From positions 62,001-126,000 of the forward strand of contig NZ_MSTQ01000003.1 of NCBI RefSeq assembly GCF_001945365.1: DNA of 64,000 nucleotides, read 5' to 3'. The first letter of the stretch is position 1, and every line of letters starts with the position of its first letter. The notes under the pieces were generated by a model. That model did no database searches and was not told the origin of the DNA. It saw only the letters and a list, made by a program, of their open reading frames with translations. Positions 36,610 to 45,333 of the stretch are shown one piece after another. The translations under genes were made by a program, and so were the position numbers. This DNA is from Pseudomonas reinekei (lineage in GTDB: Bacteria; Pseudomonadota; Gammaproteobacteria; Pseudomonadales; Pseudomonadaceae).

Positions 36610-38079
36610 TCAATCAAGCGATCGCGGCAACTGCAAAGTCACCCGCAAACCGCCTTCACGCAAATTCTGCAGGCTGACTTCGCCGCCATGACTATGAGCA
36701 ATGTTTCGGGCGATCCCCAGCCCCAACCCATAACCCTGCTGTTGCCCGGCCAAACGGAAGTGCGGCTCGAACACCTGCTCCAGCCGCTGCTCCGGAACGC
36801 CGGGCCCTTCATCGTCAACGTGCAGCACGAATGCGCTGTCGTCATCGTCGATGTACAGGTGCGCGTTCTGCCCGTACTTGAGGGCGTTGTCGATCAGGTT
36901 ACCGATGCACCGCTTGAGCGCCAACGGTTTGCCGGGGTACGCCGCCAACGCCCGTCCCTGCTGGGTCACGCGACCATTGCCGTTCGGCGCCAGGTAAGGT
37001 TCCACCAGGCAATCGAGCACGTGATTGAGGTCCACCGGTTCGATGTTCTCGTGGATGTCGGTGTCCTTCACGCATTGCAGCGCGCCTTTGACCAGCAACT
37101 CCAGCTCATCCAGATCGCGGCCGAACTTGGCTTGCAGGGTTTCGTCCTCGAGCAGTTCGACCCGCAGGCGCAAGCGCGTGATCGGTGTGCGCAGGTCGTG
37201 GGAAATCGCGCTGAACAACTGGCTGCGCTCGGTCAGGTAACGGCTGATGCGCTCGCGCATGGTGTTGAAGGCGCGCCCCACCTCGACCACTTCACTGCCA
37301 CCGCCCTCGGCCACCGGTTCGACGTCGGCCCCCAGCGACAGATCCCGCGCCGCCCGCGCCAGACGCTTGAGTGGGCGGCTCTGCCAATGCACCAGCAAGC
37401 CGATGAACAACAGCAGGAAACCGCTGGTGAGGACGATGAACCACACCTGCTGCGATGGCAGGCCTTGCTCTTCAAGACTGGTGTAGGGCTCGGGCAACAG
37501 CGAGGCAATGTACAGCCATTCGCCCGGCGCCATCTGGATCTGTGTCACCAACACCGGCGGATTCACCGGCTCCAGGGTCAGCGCGTAATGCGCCCAGGAG
37601 CGTGGCAGCTCATCGAGTTTCAAGCCGGCATTGAAAATCCGCAGGTCTTCGGGGCTGACAAAAGACACCGAAATATCGGTGTCGTGGCCCAATGACTGAC
37701 GCAACACTTCGTCCACCGCTTTCATCACTGCCGCTTTGCGCGGGGTGACCGGCAGCACTTCCATGCCAAGGGGTTTGTCGTTGAGCGTGACCACGAACCG
37801 TGTCCCGCCCATGCTGCGCAGTTGATCGAGCACCAACGGTCGATAGGCCACCGGCAATGAGCGGAAATAACTGACGCTGGCGGTCATCGAATGGGCGAGG
37901 CTGCGGGCACTGGTGACCAGACCTTCAAGCTGGGTGGCACGCAGTTGCGAGACCCAGATCACGCTCGACAATGTCTGGGCGAACAACACCGCCAGCAGCG
38001 TCAGCAGCAACATGCGCCCCAGCAACGAACGTGGCACCGGCAGGCGCTCTGTGAGCCTGCGCAGGCACTCAGTGACCAT
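36610..38079 (-). CDS. gltS: two-component sensor histidine kinase GltS
   Basis: The 489-residue kinase has two membrane segments (about 21-43 and 211-233) flanking a periplasmic sensor, a HAMP domain, and a HisKA/HATPase unit with the phospho-acceptor His294 in 'FSAISHDLRTPITRLRLRVE', the N-box 'RCIGNLIDNALKYG' and G-boxes 'VDDEGPGVPE' and 'GYGLGLGIARNIAHSHGG'. GltS with GltR controls glucose porin and transporter genes in Pseudomonas. The start at 38079 overlaps gltR by 11 bases. The gene shares its name with the unrelated glutamate carrier of other bacteria. Confidence 0.9.
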   Translation of the reverse strand: MVTECLRRLTERLPVPRSLLGRMLLLTLLAVLFAQTLSSVIWVSQLRATQLEGLVTSARSLAHSMTASVSYFRSLPVAYRPLVLDQLRSMGGTRFVVTLNDKPLGMEVLPVTPRKAAVMKAVDEVLRQSLGHDTDISVSFVSPEDLRIFNAGLKLDELPRSWAHYALTLEPVNPPVLVTQIQMAPGEWLYIASLLPEPYTSLEEQGLPSQQVWFIVLTSGFLLLFIGLLVHWQSRPLKRLARAARDLSLGADVEPVAEGGGSEVVEVGRAFNTMRERISRYLTERSQLFSAISHDLRTPITRLRLRVELLEDETLQAKFGRDLDELELLVKGALQCVKDTDIHENIEPVDLNHVLDCLVEPYLAPNGNGRVTQQGRALAAYPGKPLALKRCIGNLIDNALKYGQNAHLYIDDDDSAFVLHVDDEGPGVPEQRLEQVFEPHFRLAGQQQGYGLGLGIARNIAHSHGGEVSLQNLREGGLRVTLQLPRSLD

Positions 38080-38800
38080 TGCTGGCAATCACATTGGCTG
38101 CCAGTTGATAGCCGCTGCCGCGCACGGTACGGATCAGCCGCGGCGGTTTTTCCGTGTCGCGCAGGCGCTGGCGCAATCGGCTCACCGCCATGTCGACAAT
38201 GCGATCGAGCGGCATCAGTTCACGACCACGGGTGGCGTTGCCGATGGTGTCGCGGTCGAGGATTTCCTGCGGATGATCGAGGAACAGTTTCAGCAGGGCG
38301 AAATCGGCGCCGGACAGAATCACCTCTTCGCCGTCGATGTGAAACAACCGGTGGCTGACCATGTCCAGCCGCCAGTCATCGAAGGCCAGCACTTCACCAC
38401 CGGAACGCTCCTGAGCGAATTGTGCCCGGCGCAGCAACGCCTTGATGCGTGCCTGCAATTCACGGGGGCTGAAAGGCTTGCCGAGGTAGTCGTCCGCGCC
38501 CAGTTCCAGGCCGATGACCCTGTCGGCCTCGTCGGAGCTGGCGGTGAGCATAATGATCGGCACCTGAGCCCGGCGCGGGTGCTGTCGTATCCAGCGACAC
38601 AAACTGAAACCGTCTTCGTCCGGCAGCATCACATCAAGGATCACCAGATCACTTGGCTCGTCGTTCAAAGCCTGGCGAAAACCGGCGCCGTCGGGCGTGG
38701 TACGCACCTGAAACCCGGCGCGGGTCAGGTAGGCGTCCAGCAACTCGCGTATCTCTTGATCGTCATCGACCAACAAAATCGACTTGTTGACTGAGCTCAC
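38069..38800 (-). CDS. gltR: two-component response regulator GltR
   Basis: The 243-residue OmpR-family regulator has a receiver domain with acidic residues at 12-14 and the phosphorylated Asp56 ('DLVILDVMLPDEDG'), and a C-terminal winged helix with 'VEPLDRIVDMAVSRL'-like recognition segment and 'PRLIRTVRGSGYQLAANV'. It pairs with GltS, overlapping its gene by 11 bases. It sits downstream of edd-glk in the same direction; a REPIN lies in between. Confidence 0.92.
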   Translation of the reverse strand: MSSVNKSILLVDDDQEIRELLDAYLTRAGFQVRTTPDGAGFRQALNDEPSDLVILDVMLPDEDGFSLCRWIRQHPRRAQVPIIMLTASSDEADRVIGLELGADDYLGKPFSPRELQARIKALLRRAQFAQERSGGEVLAFDDWRLDMVSHRLFHIDGEEVILSGADFALLKLFLDHPQEILDRDTIGNATRGRELMPLDRIVDMAVSRLRQRLRDTEKPPRLIRTVRGSGYQLAANVIASNGH

Positions 38801-38887
38801 GGGGCGGCGTCCTTATTGTTTGAATTGGGCGGATTATGCCTTAAGCACCGAATCTACAAACACCACATATACAACTGTGGAAAAACC

Positions 38888-38980
38888 ACTGTGGGAGCGA
38901 GCCTGCTCGCGAAAGCGGTTTTACACTCAACACATTCGTTGACTGACACACCACATTCGCGAGCAGGCTCGCTCCCACAT
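38888..38980. repeat. REPIN between glk and gltR
   Basis: gtgggagcgagcctgctcgcga and tcgcgagcaggctcgctcccac are inverted copies about 50 bases apart in the 192-base glk-gltR gap. Confidence 0.92.
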
Positions 38981-38992
38981 TTTGGCTGCATT

Positions 38993-39952
38993 TCAAGCTG
39001 GAATGGATTGATCCAGCGCTACTCCCGCCCCGACAAGGCCCGAATACGGCGCCGTCACCAGCCACACCGGAATCCCCTTGAAGTAATCGCTCATGCACCC
39101 CTTGTCGGCGAAGCACCTTGCGAAACCGCTTTGGAGGAAGAAATCGGCAAAGCGTGGAATGACCCCGCCTACGATATACACGCCACCGCGCCCACCCGTG
39201 GTCAGCACGTTGTTGCCCGCCACGCGGCCGAGCCAGCAACTGAACTGCTCTAGCACTTCCAGGGCAATCGGGTCGCCCGCCAGCCCGGCAGCGGTGATCG
39301 CTTCCGGTGTCTCAAGCACGGGTTCATGCCCATCCACCGCACAGATCGCCCGGTAAACCCGAGGCAAGCCGCCACCGCTCAGCGCCGTTTCAGCGCTGAC
39401 ATGGCCGATCTCATTGAAGATGTGTTGCCACAATTGAGTTTCGCGCGGACTGCTCAGCGGCAAGTCGACGTGCCCGCCCTCCCCTGGCAACGCGGCAAAC
39501 CGGCCTTCGCCCAGATCAAGCAGCGTACCGACGCCCAACCCCGTGCCTGGACCGATTACCACCGCCGGGCGCAATGGCTCCGGGGTGCCTTCGCACACCA
39601 CGCGGAATTCGCCGGGTTGCAAACGGGTCATGCCCAACGCCATGGCCGAGAAATCGTTGACCAGTAACAGCCGATCCACCTGCAAGGTCTGGCAGAAACC
39701 CTTGCGGCTGAGGCGCCAGTGATTGTTGGTGAACTTGAATTCGTCGCCGCTCACCGGGCCGGCCACCGACAGGCATACCGAACCGATCGCCCCCGGCGCC
39801 AGACCGAGCCCGCTCAGATAGAGACTGATCGCCTCTTCCGGGCTGGCATGGTCGGCCGTCGCCAGCACCTGGACCGATTCCAGCTGCTGGTTTTTCCACA
39901 ACGCAAACCGTGCGTTGGTCCCACCGATATCACCGACCAAAGCCAGTTTCAA
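38993..39952 (-). CDS. glk: glucokinase
   Basis: The 319-residue enzyme is a bacterial-type glucokinase (not ROK): '[20 protein letters not shown]' holds the phosphate-binding loop, '[16 protein letters not shown]' the sugar-binding Asn-Asp, '[20 protein letters not shown]' the ATP-binding glycine loop and '[15 protein letters not shown]' the Glu-Gly-Gly-His metal-like motif. It phosphorylates glucose in the cytoplasm. Its start overlaps the edd stop by four bases (ATGA), giving translational coupling. Confidence 0.96.
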   Translation of the reverse strand: MKLALVGDIGGTNARFALWKNQQLESVQVLATADHASPEEAISLYLSGLGLAPGAIGSVCLSVAGPVSGDEFKFTNNHWRLSRKGFCQTLQVDRLLLVNDFSAMALGMTRLQPGEFRVVCEGTPEPLRPAVVIGPGTGLGVGTLLDLGEGRFAALPGEGGHVDLPLSSPRETQLWQHIFNEIGHVSAETALSGGGLPRVYRAICAVDGHEPVLETPEAITAAGLAGDPIALEVLEQFSCWLGRVAGNNVLTTGGRGGVYIVGGVIPRFADFFLQSGFARCFADKGCMSDYFKGIPVWLVTAPYSGLVGAGVALDQSIPA

Positions 39953-41775
39953 TTAAGCGTCTCCAGGGCAGAAGTAAAGGCGCTGGCGCCCTGCTCTGCG
40001 GAGCTGAAGGCCATGCGCATGAAACCAAACAGTTCGCGACCGGTGCCGATGTTGTTGCCCAACAGGCCTTTGGCCGGCTCACGCGCTGCGAATTCTTCGG
40101 CATCCACCTTAAGCTCCAGGGTGCCTTTGACGCCATCGACGCGGATGATATCGCCCTCTTGCACCCGCGCCAAAGCGCCACCGACATAAGCTTCGGGGCT
40201 GACGTGAATGGCCGCCGGGATTTTCCCCGAGGCGCCGGACATGCGCCCGTCCGTCACCAGTGCGACTTTGAAGCCACGATCCTGCAGTACACCGAGGAAC
40301 GGCGTCATCTTGTGCAGTTCCGGCATGCCATTGGAGCGCGGGCCCTGGAAGCGCATCACCGCCACAAAATCTTTCTCCAGCAAACCGGCCTTGAACGCAT
40401 CGGCCAGGTCTTGCTGATCCTGGAACACCATGGCCGGCGCTTCAACGATCTGGTTTTCCAGAGCCACAGCGGAAACCTTCATCACGCCGCGACCGAGGTT
40501 GCCTTCCATCACCCGCAAGCCGCCCTCCGGCGAGAACGCACGAGAGACCGGACGCAAGATGCTTTCGTCGAGGCTTTCGGTCACGCCTTCACGCCACACC
40601 AGTTCGCCGTTATCGAGGAACGGCTCCATGGTGTAGCGGCTCAGGCCATGGCCCAGCACGGTGTTGACGTTTTCGTGGAGCAGCCCGGCGTCCAGCAGTT
40701 CGCGGATCAGAAATGACATGCCACCCGCCGCCTGGAAGTGGTTGATGTCGGCTTTGCCGTTCGGGTAGACGTGGCTCAGTGTCGGCACGACTTCAGAGAG
40801 ATCGGCCATGTCTTGCCAGGTCAGTTGAATGCCCGCCGCCATGGCGATAGCCGGCATGTGCAGGGTGTGGTTGGTCGAGCCGCCGGTGGCATGCAGCGCC
40901 ACGATGGAGTTGACCAGCGAGCGCTCGTCGACGATTTCGCCGATCGGCAGGTAGTCGCCATTCTGTTTGGTAATACGCGTCACCTGATGCGCCGCTTCGC
41001 GGGTCAGGGCGTCACGCAACGGGGTGTTCGGATTGACGAAGGAAGCGCCTGGCAAATGCAGGCCCATGACTTCCATCAGCAACTGGTTGGTGTTGGCGGT
41101 GCCGTAGAAGGTGCAGGTGCCAGGGCTGTGGTAGGAGTTCATTTCCGACTCCAGCAGCTCTTCGCGGCTGGCCTTGCCTTCGGCGTAACGCTGGCGCACG
41201 TCGGCTTTCTGCTTGTTGGAAATGCCCGAGACCATCGGTCCACCCGGCACGAAAATCATCGGCAGATGACCGAAACGCAACGCGCCCATCATCAGGCCCG
41301 GGACGATCTTGTCGCAGATGCCGAGCATCAGCGCGCCGTCGAACATGTTGTGGGATAACGCCACCGCCGTGGACAAAGCGATCACTTCACGGCTCGGCAG
41401 GCTCAGTTCCATGCCCGGCTCGCCCTGGGTCACGCCATCGCACATGGCCGGCGTGCCGCCGGCGAACTGGCCGACGGAGCCGATCTCGCGCAGGGCTTTT
41501 TTGATCAGTTCAGGGAAGACTTCGTACGGCTGGTGTGCCGAGAGCATGTCGTTATATGACGAAACAATTGCGATGTTTGCGGAGTTCATCATCCGCAGGC
41601 TGTGCTTGTCGTCGCTGCCGCAACCCGCCACGCCGTGGGCGAAGTTGGCGCATTGCAGCTTGCCGCGCATCGGACCGTCGCTGGCCGCACCGCGAATCAG
41701 TGCAAGGTAAGCCTCACGCGTGGCGCGGCTGCGGGCGATAAGCCGTTCGGTGACCTCAAGGACGCGGGGATGCAT
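39949..41775 (-). CDS. edd: 6-phosphogluconate dehydratase
   Basis: The 608-residue enzyme of the IlvD/Edd family dehydrates 6-phosphogluconate to KDPG using a [4Fe-4S] cluster. Cluster cysteines are seen in '[13 protein letters not shown]', '[20 protein letters not shown]' and '[20 protein letters not shown]', with '[20 protein letters not shown]' near the C-terminus. It is the first gene of the edd-glk-(gltRS) unit, divergent from gap, and has a HexR-type box near its promoter. Confidence 0.96.
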   Translation of the reverse strand: MHPRVLEVTERLIARSRATREAYLALIRGAASDGPMRGKLQCANFAHGVAGCGSDDKHSLRMMNSANIAIVSSYNDMLSAHQPYEVFPELIKKALREIGSVGQFAGGTPAMCDGVTQGEPGMELSLPSREVIALSTAVALSHNMFDGALMLGICDKIVPGLMMGALRFGHLPMIFVPGGPMVSGISNKQKADVRQRYAEGKASREELLESEMNSYHSPGTCTFYGTANTNQLLMEVMGLHLPGASFVNPNTPLRDALTREAAHQVTRITKQNGDYLPIGEIVDERSLVNSIVALHATGGSTNHTLHMPAIAMAAGIQLTWQDMADLSEVVPTLSHVYPNGKADINHFQAAGGMSFLIRELLDAGLLHENVNTVLGHGLSRYTMEPFLDNGELVWREGVTESLDESILRPVSRAFSPEGGLRVMEGNLGRGVMKVSAVALENQIVEAPAMVFQDQQDLADAFKAGLLEKDFVAVMRFQGPRSNGMPELHKMTPFLGVLQDRGFKVALVTDGRMSGASGKIPAAIHVSPEAYVGGALARVQEGDIIRVDGVKGTLELKVDAEEFAAREPAKGLLGNNIGTGRELFGFMRMAFSSAEQGASAFTSALETLN

Positions 41776-41895
41776 GTGTAGAACTCCAGGCTAACGGATG
41801 TGGCGACCTGATTGTCTATGCTGATCAAAGGCCGGTGTCGATGGGATGACAGACGGCTTTCTTGATCGGTTGGACCAGTTGATTCAGGTCACTCG

Positions 41896-41910
41896 TTGTA
41901 GATTGAATAA
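41896..41910. promoter_or_regulatory. candidate HexR operator at the edd promoter
   Basis: ttgt-agattga-ataa matches TTGT-N7-ACAA at seven of eight defined bases. Read on the minus strand it overlaps a probable -10 region of edd. Confidence 0.5.
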
Positions 41911-41930
41911 AATATTGCCATCAAAAAGGC

Positions 41931-41958
41931 TTGTTTTCTATTTTTTTGCGAATAATCT
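41931..41958 (+). promoter_or_regulatory. candidate sigma-70 promoter for gap
   Basis: TTGTTT (41931-41936) and TAATCT (41953-41958) are 16 bases apart, placing transcription start inside the adjacent HexR box. Confidence 0.45.
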
Positions 41959-41972
41959 TGTAATTCCAACAA
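41958..41972. promoter_or_regulatory. HexR operator upstream of gap
   Basis: ttgt-aattcca-acaa is an exact match to TTGT-N7-ACAA, the HexR consensus I recall from P. putida. It ends 24 bases before the gap start codon. Confidence 0.75.
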
Positions 41973-41976
41973 CAAA

Positions 41977-41992
41977 ACGACGGTAGCGCTGA
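41977..41992. promoter_or_regulatory. GntR-like operator in the gap leader
   Basis: AC-G-ACG-G-TAGCGCTGA matches AC-N-AAG-N-TAGCGCTGT at 12 of 14 defined positions, as good as the gntP site. It lies four bases before the gap start codon, next to the HexR box. Confidence 0.45.
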
Positions 41993-41995
41993 TAA

Positions 41996-42997
41996 ATGAC
42001 TCTTCGAATCGCAATCAATGGTTTTGGCCGAATCGGCCGTAACGTCCTGCGCGCACTCTATACCCAGGGCTACCGTCAGGATCTGCAGATCGTCGCCATC
42101 AACGATCTGGGAGACAGCGCAATCAACGCGCACCTGCTCAAGTACGACACCGTTCATGGCACGTTCGACGCCGATGTCCAGCACGATCAGGAAAGCCTGA
42201 CCGTCAATGGTGACCGCATTGCTGTCAGTGCGATTCGCAACCCGGCCGATCTGCCATGGGCCGCGGAAAAGATTGATGTGGTATTCGAATGCACCGGCCT
42301 GTTCACCGACCGTGCCAAAGCTGCCGCGCATATTACGGCCGGCGCACGCAAAGTGATCATCTCGGCCCCGGCCAAAGGTGCCGACGCGACGGTGGTGTAT
42401 GGCGTAAACCACGACATTCTGCGCCAGTCGCACCAGATTATTTCCAACGCATCGTGCACCACCAACTGCCTGGCCCCGGTGGCCCAGGTGCTGCACCGCG
42501 AGCTGGGCATCGAAAGCGGTTTGATGACCACCATTCACGCCTACACCAATGACCAGAACCTGACCGACGTTTACCACACCGACCCGTACCGCGCCCGTTC
42601 GGCGACCCAGAACATGATCCCGAGCAAGACCGGCGCCGCTGAAGCGGTAGGCCTGGTGTTGCCGGAACTGGCCGGCAAGCTCACTGGCATGGCGGTGCGC
42701 GTTCCGGTGATCAATGTGTCGCTGGTGGACCTGACCGTGCAGCTCAAGCGTGAAGCATCGGCCGATGAAGTCAACGCGCTCCTGAAACAAGCCAGCCAGC
42801 ATTCGAAAATTCTCGGTTACAACACCCTGCCGCTGGTCTCCAGCGACTTCAACCACAATCCGCTGTCGTCGATCTTCGACGCCAACCACACCAAGTCCAG
42901 CGGCAAGCTGCTCAAGGTACTGGCCTGGTACGACAATGAATGGGGCTTCTCCAACCGCATGCTCGATAACTGCCTGGCACTGTGCAACGCTGAATAA
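41996..42997 (+). CDS. gap: glyceraldehyde-3-phosphate dehydrogenase, type I
   Basis: The 333-residue enzyme has the Rossmann start '[19 protein letters not shown]' and the catalytic Cys154 in '[13 protein letters not shown]', with '[18 protein letters not shown]' containing the partner His. It oxidises glyceraldehyde-3-phosphate from the Eda reaction. Pseudomonas carries two gap genes; the one next to edd, HexR-controlled, is the glycolytic copy. A perfect inverted repeat follows the gene, then mgsA. Confidence 0.96.
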   Translation: MTLRIAINGFGRIGRNVLRALYTQGYRQDLQIVAINDLGDSAINAHLLKYDTVHGTFDADVQHDQESLTVNGDRIAVSAIRNPADLPWAAEKIDVVFECTGLFTDRAKAAAHITAGARKVIISAPAKGADATVVYGVNHDILRQSHQIISNASCTTNCLAPVAQVLHRELGIESGLMTTIHAYTNDQNLTDVYHTDPYRARSATQNMIPSKTGAAEAVGLVLPELAGKLTGMAVRVPVINVSLVDLTVQLKREASADEVNALLKQASQHSKILGYNTLPLVSSDFNHNPLSSIFDANHTKSSGKLLKVLAWYDNEWGFSNRMLDNCLALCNAE

Positions 42998-43014
42998 TTC
43001 TGTGTCTGCACAAT

Positions 43015-43042
43015 CGCTATCGCCGGCAAGCCGGCGATAGCG
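43015..43042. repeat. perfect inverted repeat between gap and mgsA
   Basis: cgctatcgccggc and gccggcgatagcg are exact inverted copies separated by AA. No T run follows, so it is a stable hairpin, possibly an attenuating or processing structure, not a classical terminator. Confidence 0.8.
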
Positions 43043-43082
43043 TCCTCAGCAGCACCCGCGCCAATCGCCTGTGGAACACCCC

Positions 43083-43547
43083 ATGATCGGTATCAGCTTT
43101 ACGCAAAAAAACCTGTCGGCGCGCAAGCGTATCGCCCTGGTTGCCCACGACCATTGCAAAGTGTTTTTGCTCGATTGGGCTGCACGACACAAAGACACAC
43201 TGGCACAACACAACCTGGTCGCCACTGGCACCACAGGGTTGTTATTGCAACAACGCCTCGACCTGCCGGTGGAAAGCATGATCAGCGGCCCGTTGGGCGG
43301 TGACCAGCAGCTCGGCGCGCAGATTGCCGAACAACGGGTCGACATGCTGGTGTTCTTCTGGGACCCGTTCGAACCGCAGCCACATGACCCGGACATCAAG
43401 GCGCTGTTGCGAGTCGCAGCGGTATGGAACATCCCGGTGGCGTGCAATGAATGCAGCGCCGATTACCTGCTCAGCAGCCCGATGATGGAGCAGGCACACG
43501 CGCACCGTATTCCCGATTACGCGACCTACTTGCAGGGCCGCGCATAA
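43083..43547 (+). CDS. mgsA: methylglyoxal synthase
   Basis: The 154-residue protein has 'RKRIALVAHDHCKVFLLDWA', the phosphate-binding 'LVATGTTGLLLQQRLDLPVE', 'SGPLGGDQQLGAQIAE' and 'DMLVFFWDPFEPQPHDPDIK' with the catalytic Asp, as in MgsA. It converts dihydroxyacetone phosphate to methylglyoxal. A GTG at 43071 is in frame, but ATG 43083 gives the usual MIGISFT start. It follows gap by 85 bases in the same direction and may share its transcript. Confidence 0.92.
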   Translation: MIGISFTQKNLSARKRIALVAHDHCKVFLLDWAARHKDTLAQHNLVATGTTGLLLQQRLDLPVESMISGPLGGDQQLGAQIAEQRVDMLVFFWDPFEPQPHDPDIKALLRVAAVWNIPVACNECSADYLLSSPMMEQAHAHRIPDYATYLQGRA

Positions 43548-43580
43548 CCCCTCACAAATCAGTACTTGACCACGCGAGTG

Positions 43581-43600
43581 GATGATAAGCATTATCATTT
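43581..43600. promoter_or_regulatory. Fur box upstream of the ECF sigma gene
   Basis: gatgataagcattatcattt closely matches the Fur consensus GATAATGATAATCATTATC. It is 25 bases before the sigma-factor start, so the gene should be de-repressed in iron starvation. Confidence 0.8.
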
Positions 43601-43624
43601 GCTCAAAATGGATCAGGGCCTCCC

Positions 43625-44143
43625 GTGAGTCAATCGCGCTTCAACGACGTCTTCATCACCCAGCGGGTCTCCCTGCTGCGCACGCTGGAGCGGATGGTCA
43701 ACAATCACAGCACCGCCGAAGATCTCTTGCAGGAGACCTACTTGCGAGTCACGCGCGCGCTCAGTGAACGGGCCATCGATCACCTTGAACCCTTTGTCTT
43801 CCAGACCGCCCGCAACCTGGCGCTGGACCATCTGCGTGCGCGACGCATCCATTCGCGGACCATGGTCGAGGACGTGCCGGTGGACGAGGTGCAAAGCGTT
43901 GCCGCACCCGCCAGCAGCGCCGAAGACGCCGCCCATGCCGAACAATTGCTCGAGCGTCTGAACGTGCGCCTCAGTCAACTCAGCCCCCGCCAGCAACAGA
44001 TTTTCATCCTCAGCCGCCTGCACGGTCACAGCTACCTTGAGATCGCCGAAAAACTCGGCGTTTCGCTGAGCACGGTGCAAAAGGAGCTGAAACTGATCAT
44101 GGCGATCTGTATCGGCGTTGCCGAGCGGTCAAACGGCCGCTGA
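43625..44143 (+). CDS. ECF sigma factor, FecI-type (heme/iron-starvation, HxuI-like)
   Basis: The 172-residue sigma factor has region 2 ('NHSTAEDLLQETYLRVTRAL', 'FVFQTARNLALDHLRARRIH') and region 4 ('LSPRQQQIFILSRLHGHSYL', 'EIAEKLGVSLSTVQKELKLI'). The GTG at 43625 is the start. It is followed by a FecR-like anti-sigma and a TonB receptor with a signalling domain, the cell-surface signalling cassette. A heme oxygenase downstream makes heme the likely signal, as in the P. aeruginosa hxuI-hxuR-hxuA locus. A Fur box precedes it. Confidence 0.9.
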   Translation: MSQSRFNDVFITQRVSLLRTLERMVNNHSTAEDLLQETYLRVTRALSERAIDHLEPFVFQTARNLALDHLRARRIHSRTMVEDVPVDEVQSVAAPASSAEDAAHAEQLLERLNVRLSQLSPRQQQIFILSRLHGHSYLEIAEKLGVSLSTVQKELKLIMAICIGVAERSNGR

Positions 44144-44245
44144 GTCGGCCGCGGCTCGACGGTGTTGCTCATCAAGGCTACCCTTGCCGCTCTTTTTAGC
44201 TTCACTAAAAAAACAGCTGTGCGTAGACACTGCCGAGGAAACACC

Positions 44246-45211
44246 GTGACGGACACCCACCGCTCCCCTTCGCCCTCACCGGCGCAGGCTGCTGCAGACG
44301 CGATGGACCAGGCCCTGGACTGGCTGATCGTGCTGGACAGCCCGAGCGAAGAACAAACGCGCCAGTTCCACGCATGGCTCGCGGCGGACCCGGCGCACGC
44401 CGATGCATTCGCCAAGGCCCAGGCGATCTGGAACGGCCCGCAAGTCACGCAATGCGCGCAAAGCCTGGCCGCACGCCCGGCCAAAGTCACCGTACTGTCA
44501 CGCCTGCGCCCGCACTGGAAACCGTTGGCCACCGCCGCCGTGCTGATCCTCGGCCTGTTCAGCTTCAGCAATCTACCCATGCGCCTGCAAGCCGACCACC
44601 TGACCGTGGTGGGCGAACGCCAGCGCCTGCTACTGGAGGACGGCTCGAAAGTCCTGCTCAACACCAATTCGGCTTTTTCCAGCACCATCAACGACCAGCA
44701 ACGCGAAGCTCGTCTGTATCAAGGCGAGGCGTTTTTCGAGGTGCAGCCCCATCGTGGTCAGCCGCTGGAAATCAACGCGGGACTGGTCACCGCCAGCGTT
44801 CGCGATACGGCATTTGCCGTGCGTTACCTTGATGGCGTGACGCAGGTTCGCGTGCAGCGCGGCGATGTCGACCTGCGCGCCACCCGTGACGACGCACGGG
44901 TCCGCCTGACCGCCGGGGAAAGTATCCGTATCGGCCCCAACGGCTTCGACCGTCCGGCCAAACTGGATGCCGCCACCGACCTGGCCTGGGTCCAGGGTCG
45001 CCTGGTGTTTGAAAACTGCCCGCTGAGCCAGGTGCTCGCGGAGCTGGGTCGTTACTATCCGGGCTGGATCATCAATAACAACGAACAGTTGGCCGATGTT
45101 GCCGTGACCGGCAATTACCGGCTCGATCAGCCGCTGGACGTGGTTCGCTCGCTGGCTCATATCACGTCCGCACGGGTGAAGGAATTCCCGGCGTTGGTGA
45201 TCTTGAACTGA
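44246..45211 (+). CDS. FecR-like anti-sigma factor
   Basis: The 321-residue protein has an N-terminal cytoplasmic DUF4880 sigma-binding part ('AMDQALDWLIVLDSPSEEQT', 'FHAWLAADPAHADAFAKAQA'), one membrane segment near residue 95-112 ('ATAAVLILGLFSFSNL'), and a periplasmic FecR domain ('GERQRLLLEDGSKVLLNTNS', 'REARLYQGEAFFEVQPHRGQ'), ending in an STN-like segment. It holds the ECF sigma inactive until the receptor's signalling domain contacts it. I use the GTG at 44246, which has a GAGGAA ribosome site, rather than an upstream in-frame GTG with no family match. Confidence 0.9.
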   Translation: MTDTHRSPSPSPAQAAADAMDQALDWLIVLDSPSEEQTRQFHAWLAADPAHADAFAKAQAIWNGPQVTQCAQSLAARPAKVTVLSRLRPHWKPLATAAVLILGLFSFSNLPMRLQADHLTVVGERQRLLLEDGSKVLLNTNSAFSSTINDQQREARLYQGEAFFEVQPHRGQPLEINAGLVTASVRDTAFAVRYLDGVTQVRVQRGDVDLRATRDDARVRLTAGESIRIGPNGFDRPAKLDAATDLAWVQGRLVFENCPLSQVLAELGRYYPGWIINNNEQLADVAVTGNYRLDQPLDVVRSLAHITSARVKEFPALVILN

Positions 45212-45221
45212 ATGAGAATTA

Positions 45222-45257
45222 TTTTTACTCGATAACCGTTCCCCGTTCGTCTCGTTA
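45222..45257 (+). promoter_or_regulatory. ECF-type promoter upstream of the heme receptor gene
   Basis: TTTTTACT, 16 bases, then TTCGTCTCGTTA. The CGTCT core is the -10 typical of iron-starvation ECF promoters. The same 20 defined bases with the same spacing recur before hemO. Confidence 0.65.
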
Positions 45258-45333
45258 TAGCCAATGCAATTGATTCGCATCTAAACCTGCCAATCAGCAC
45301 CTATAAAGATTCGTGCGACACGGAGCGCTATCG

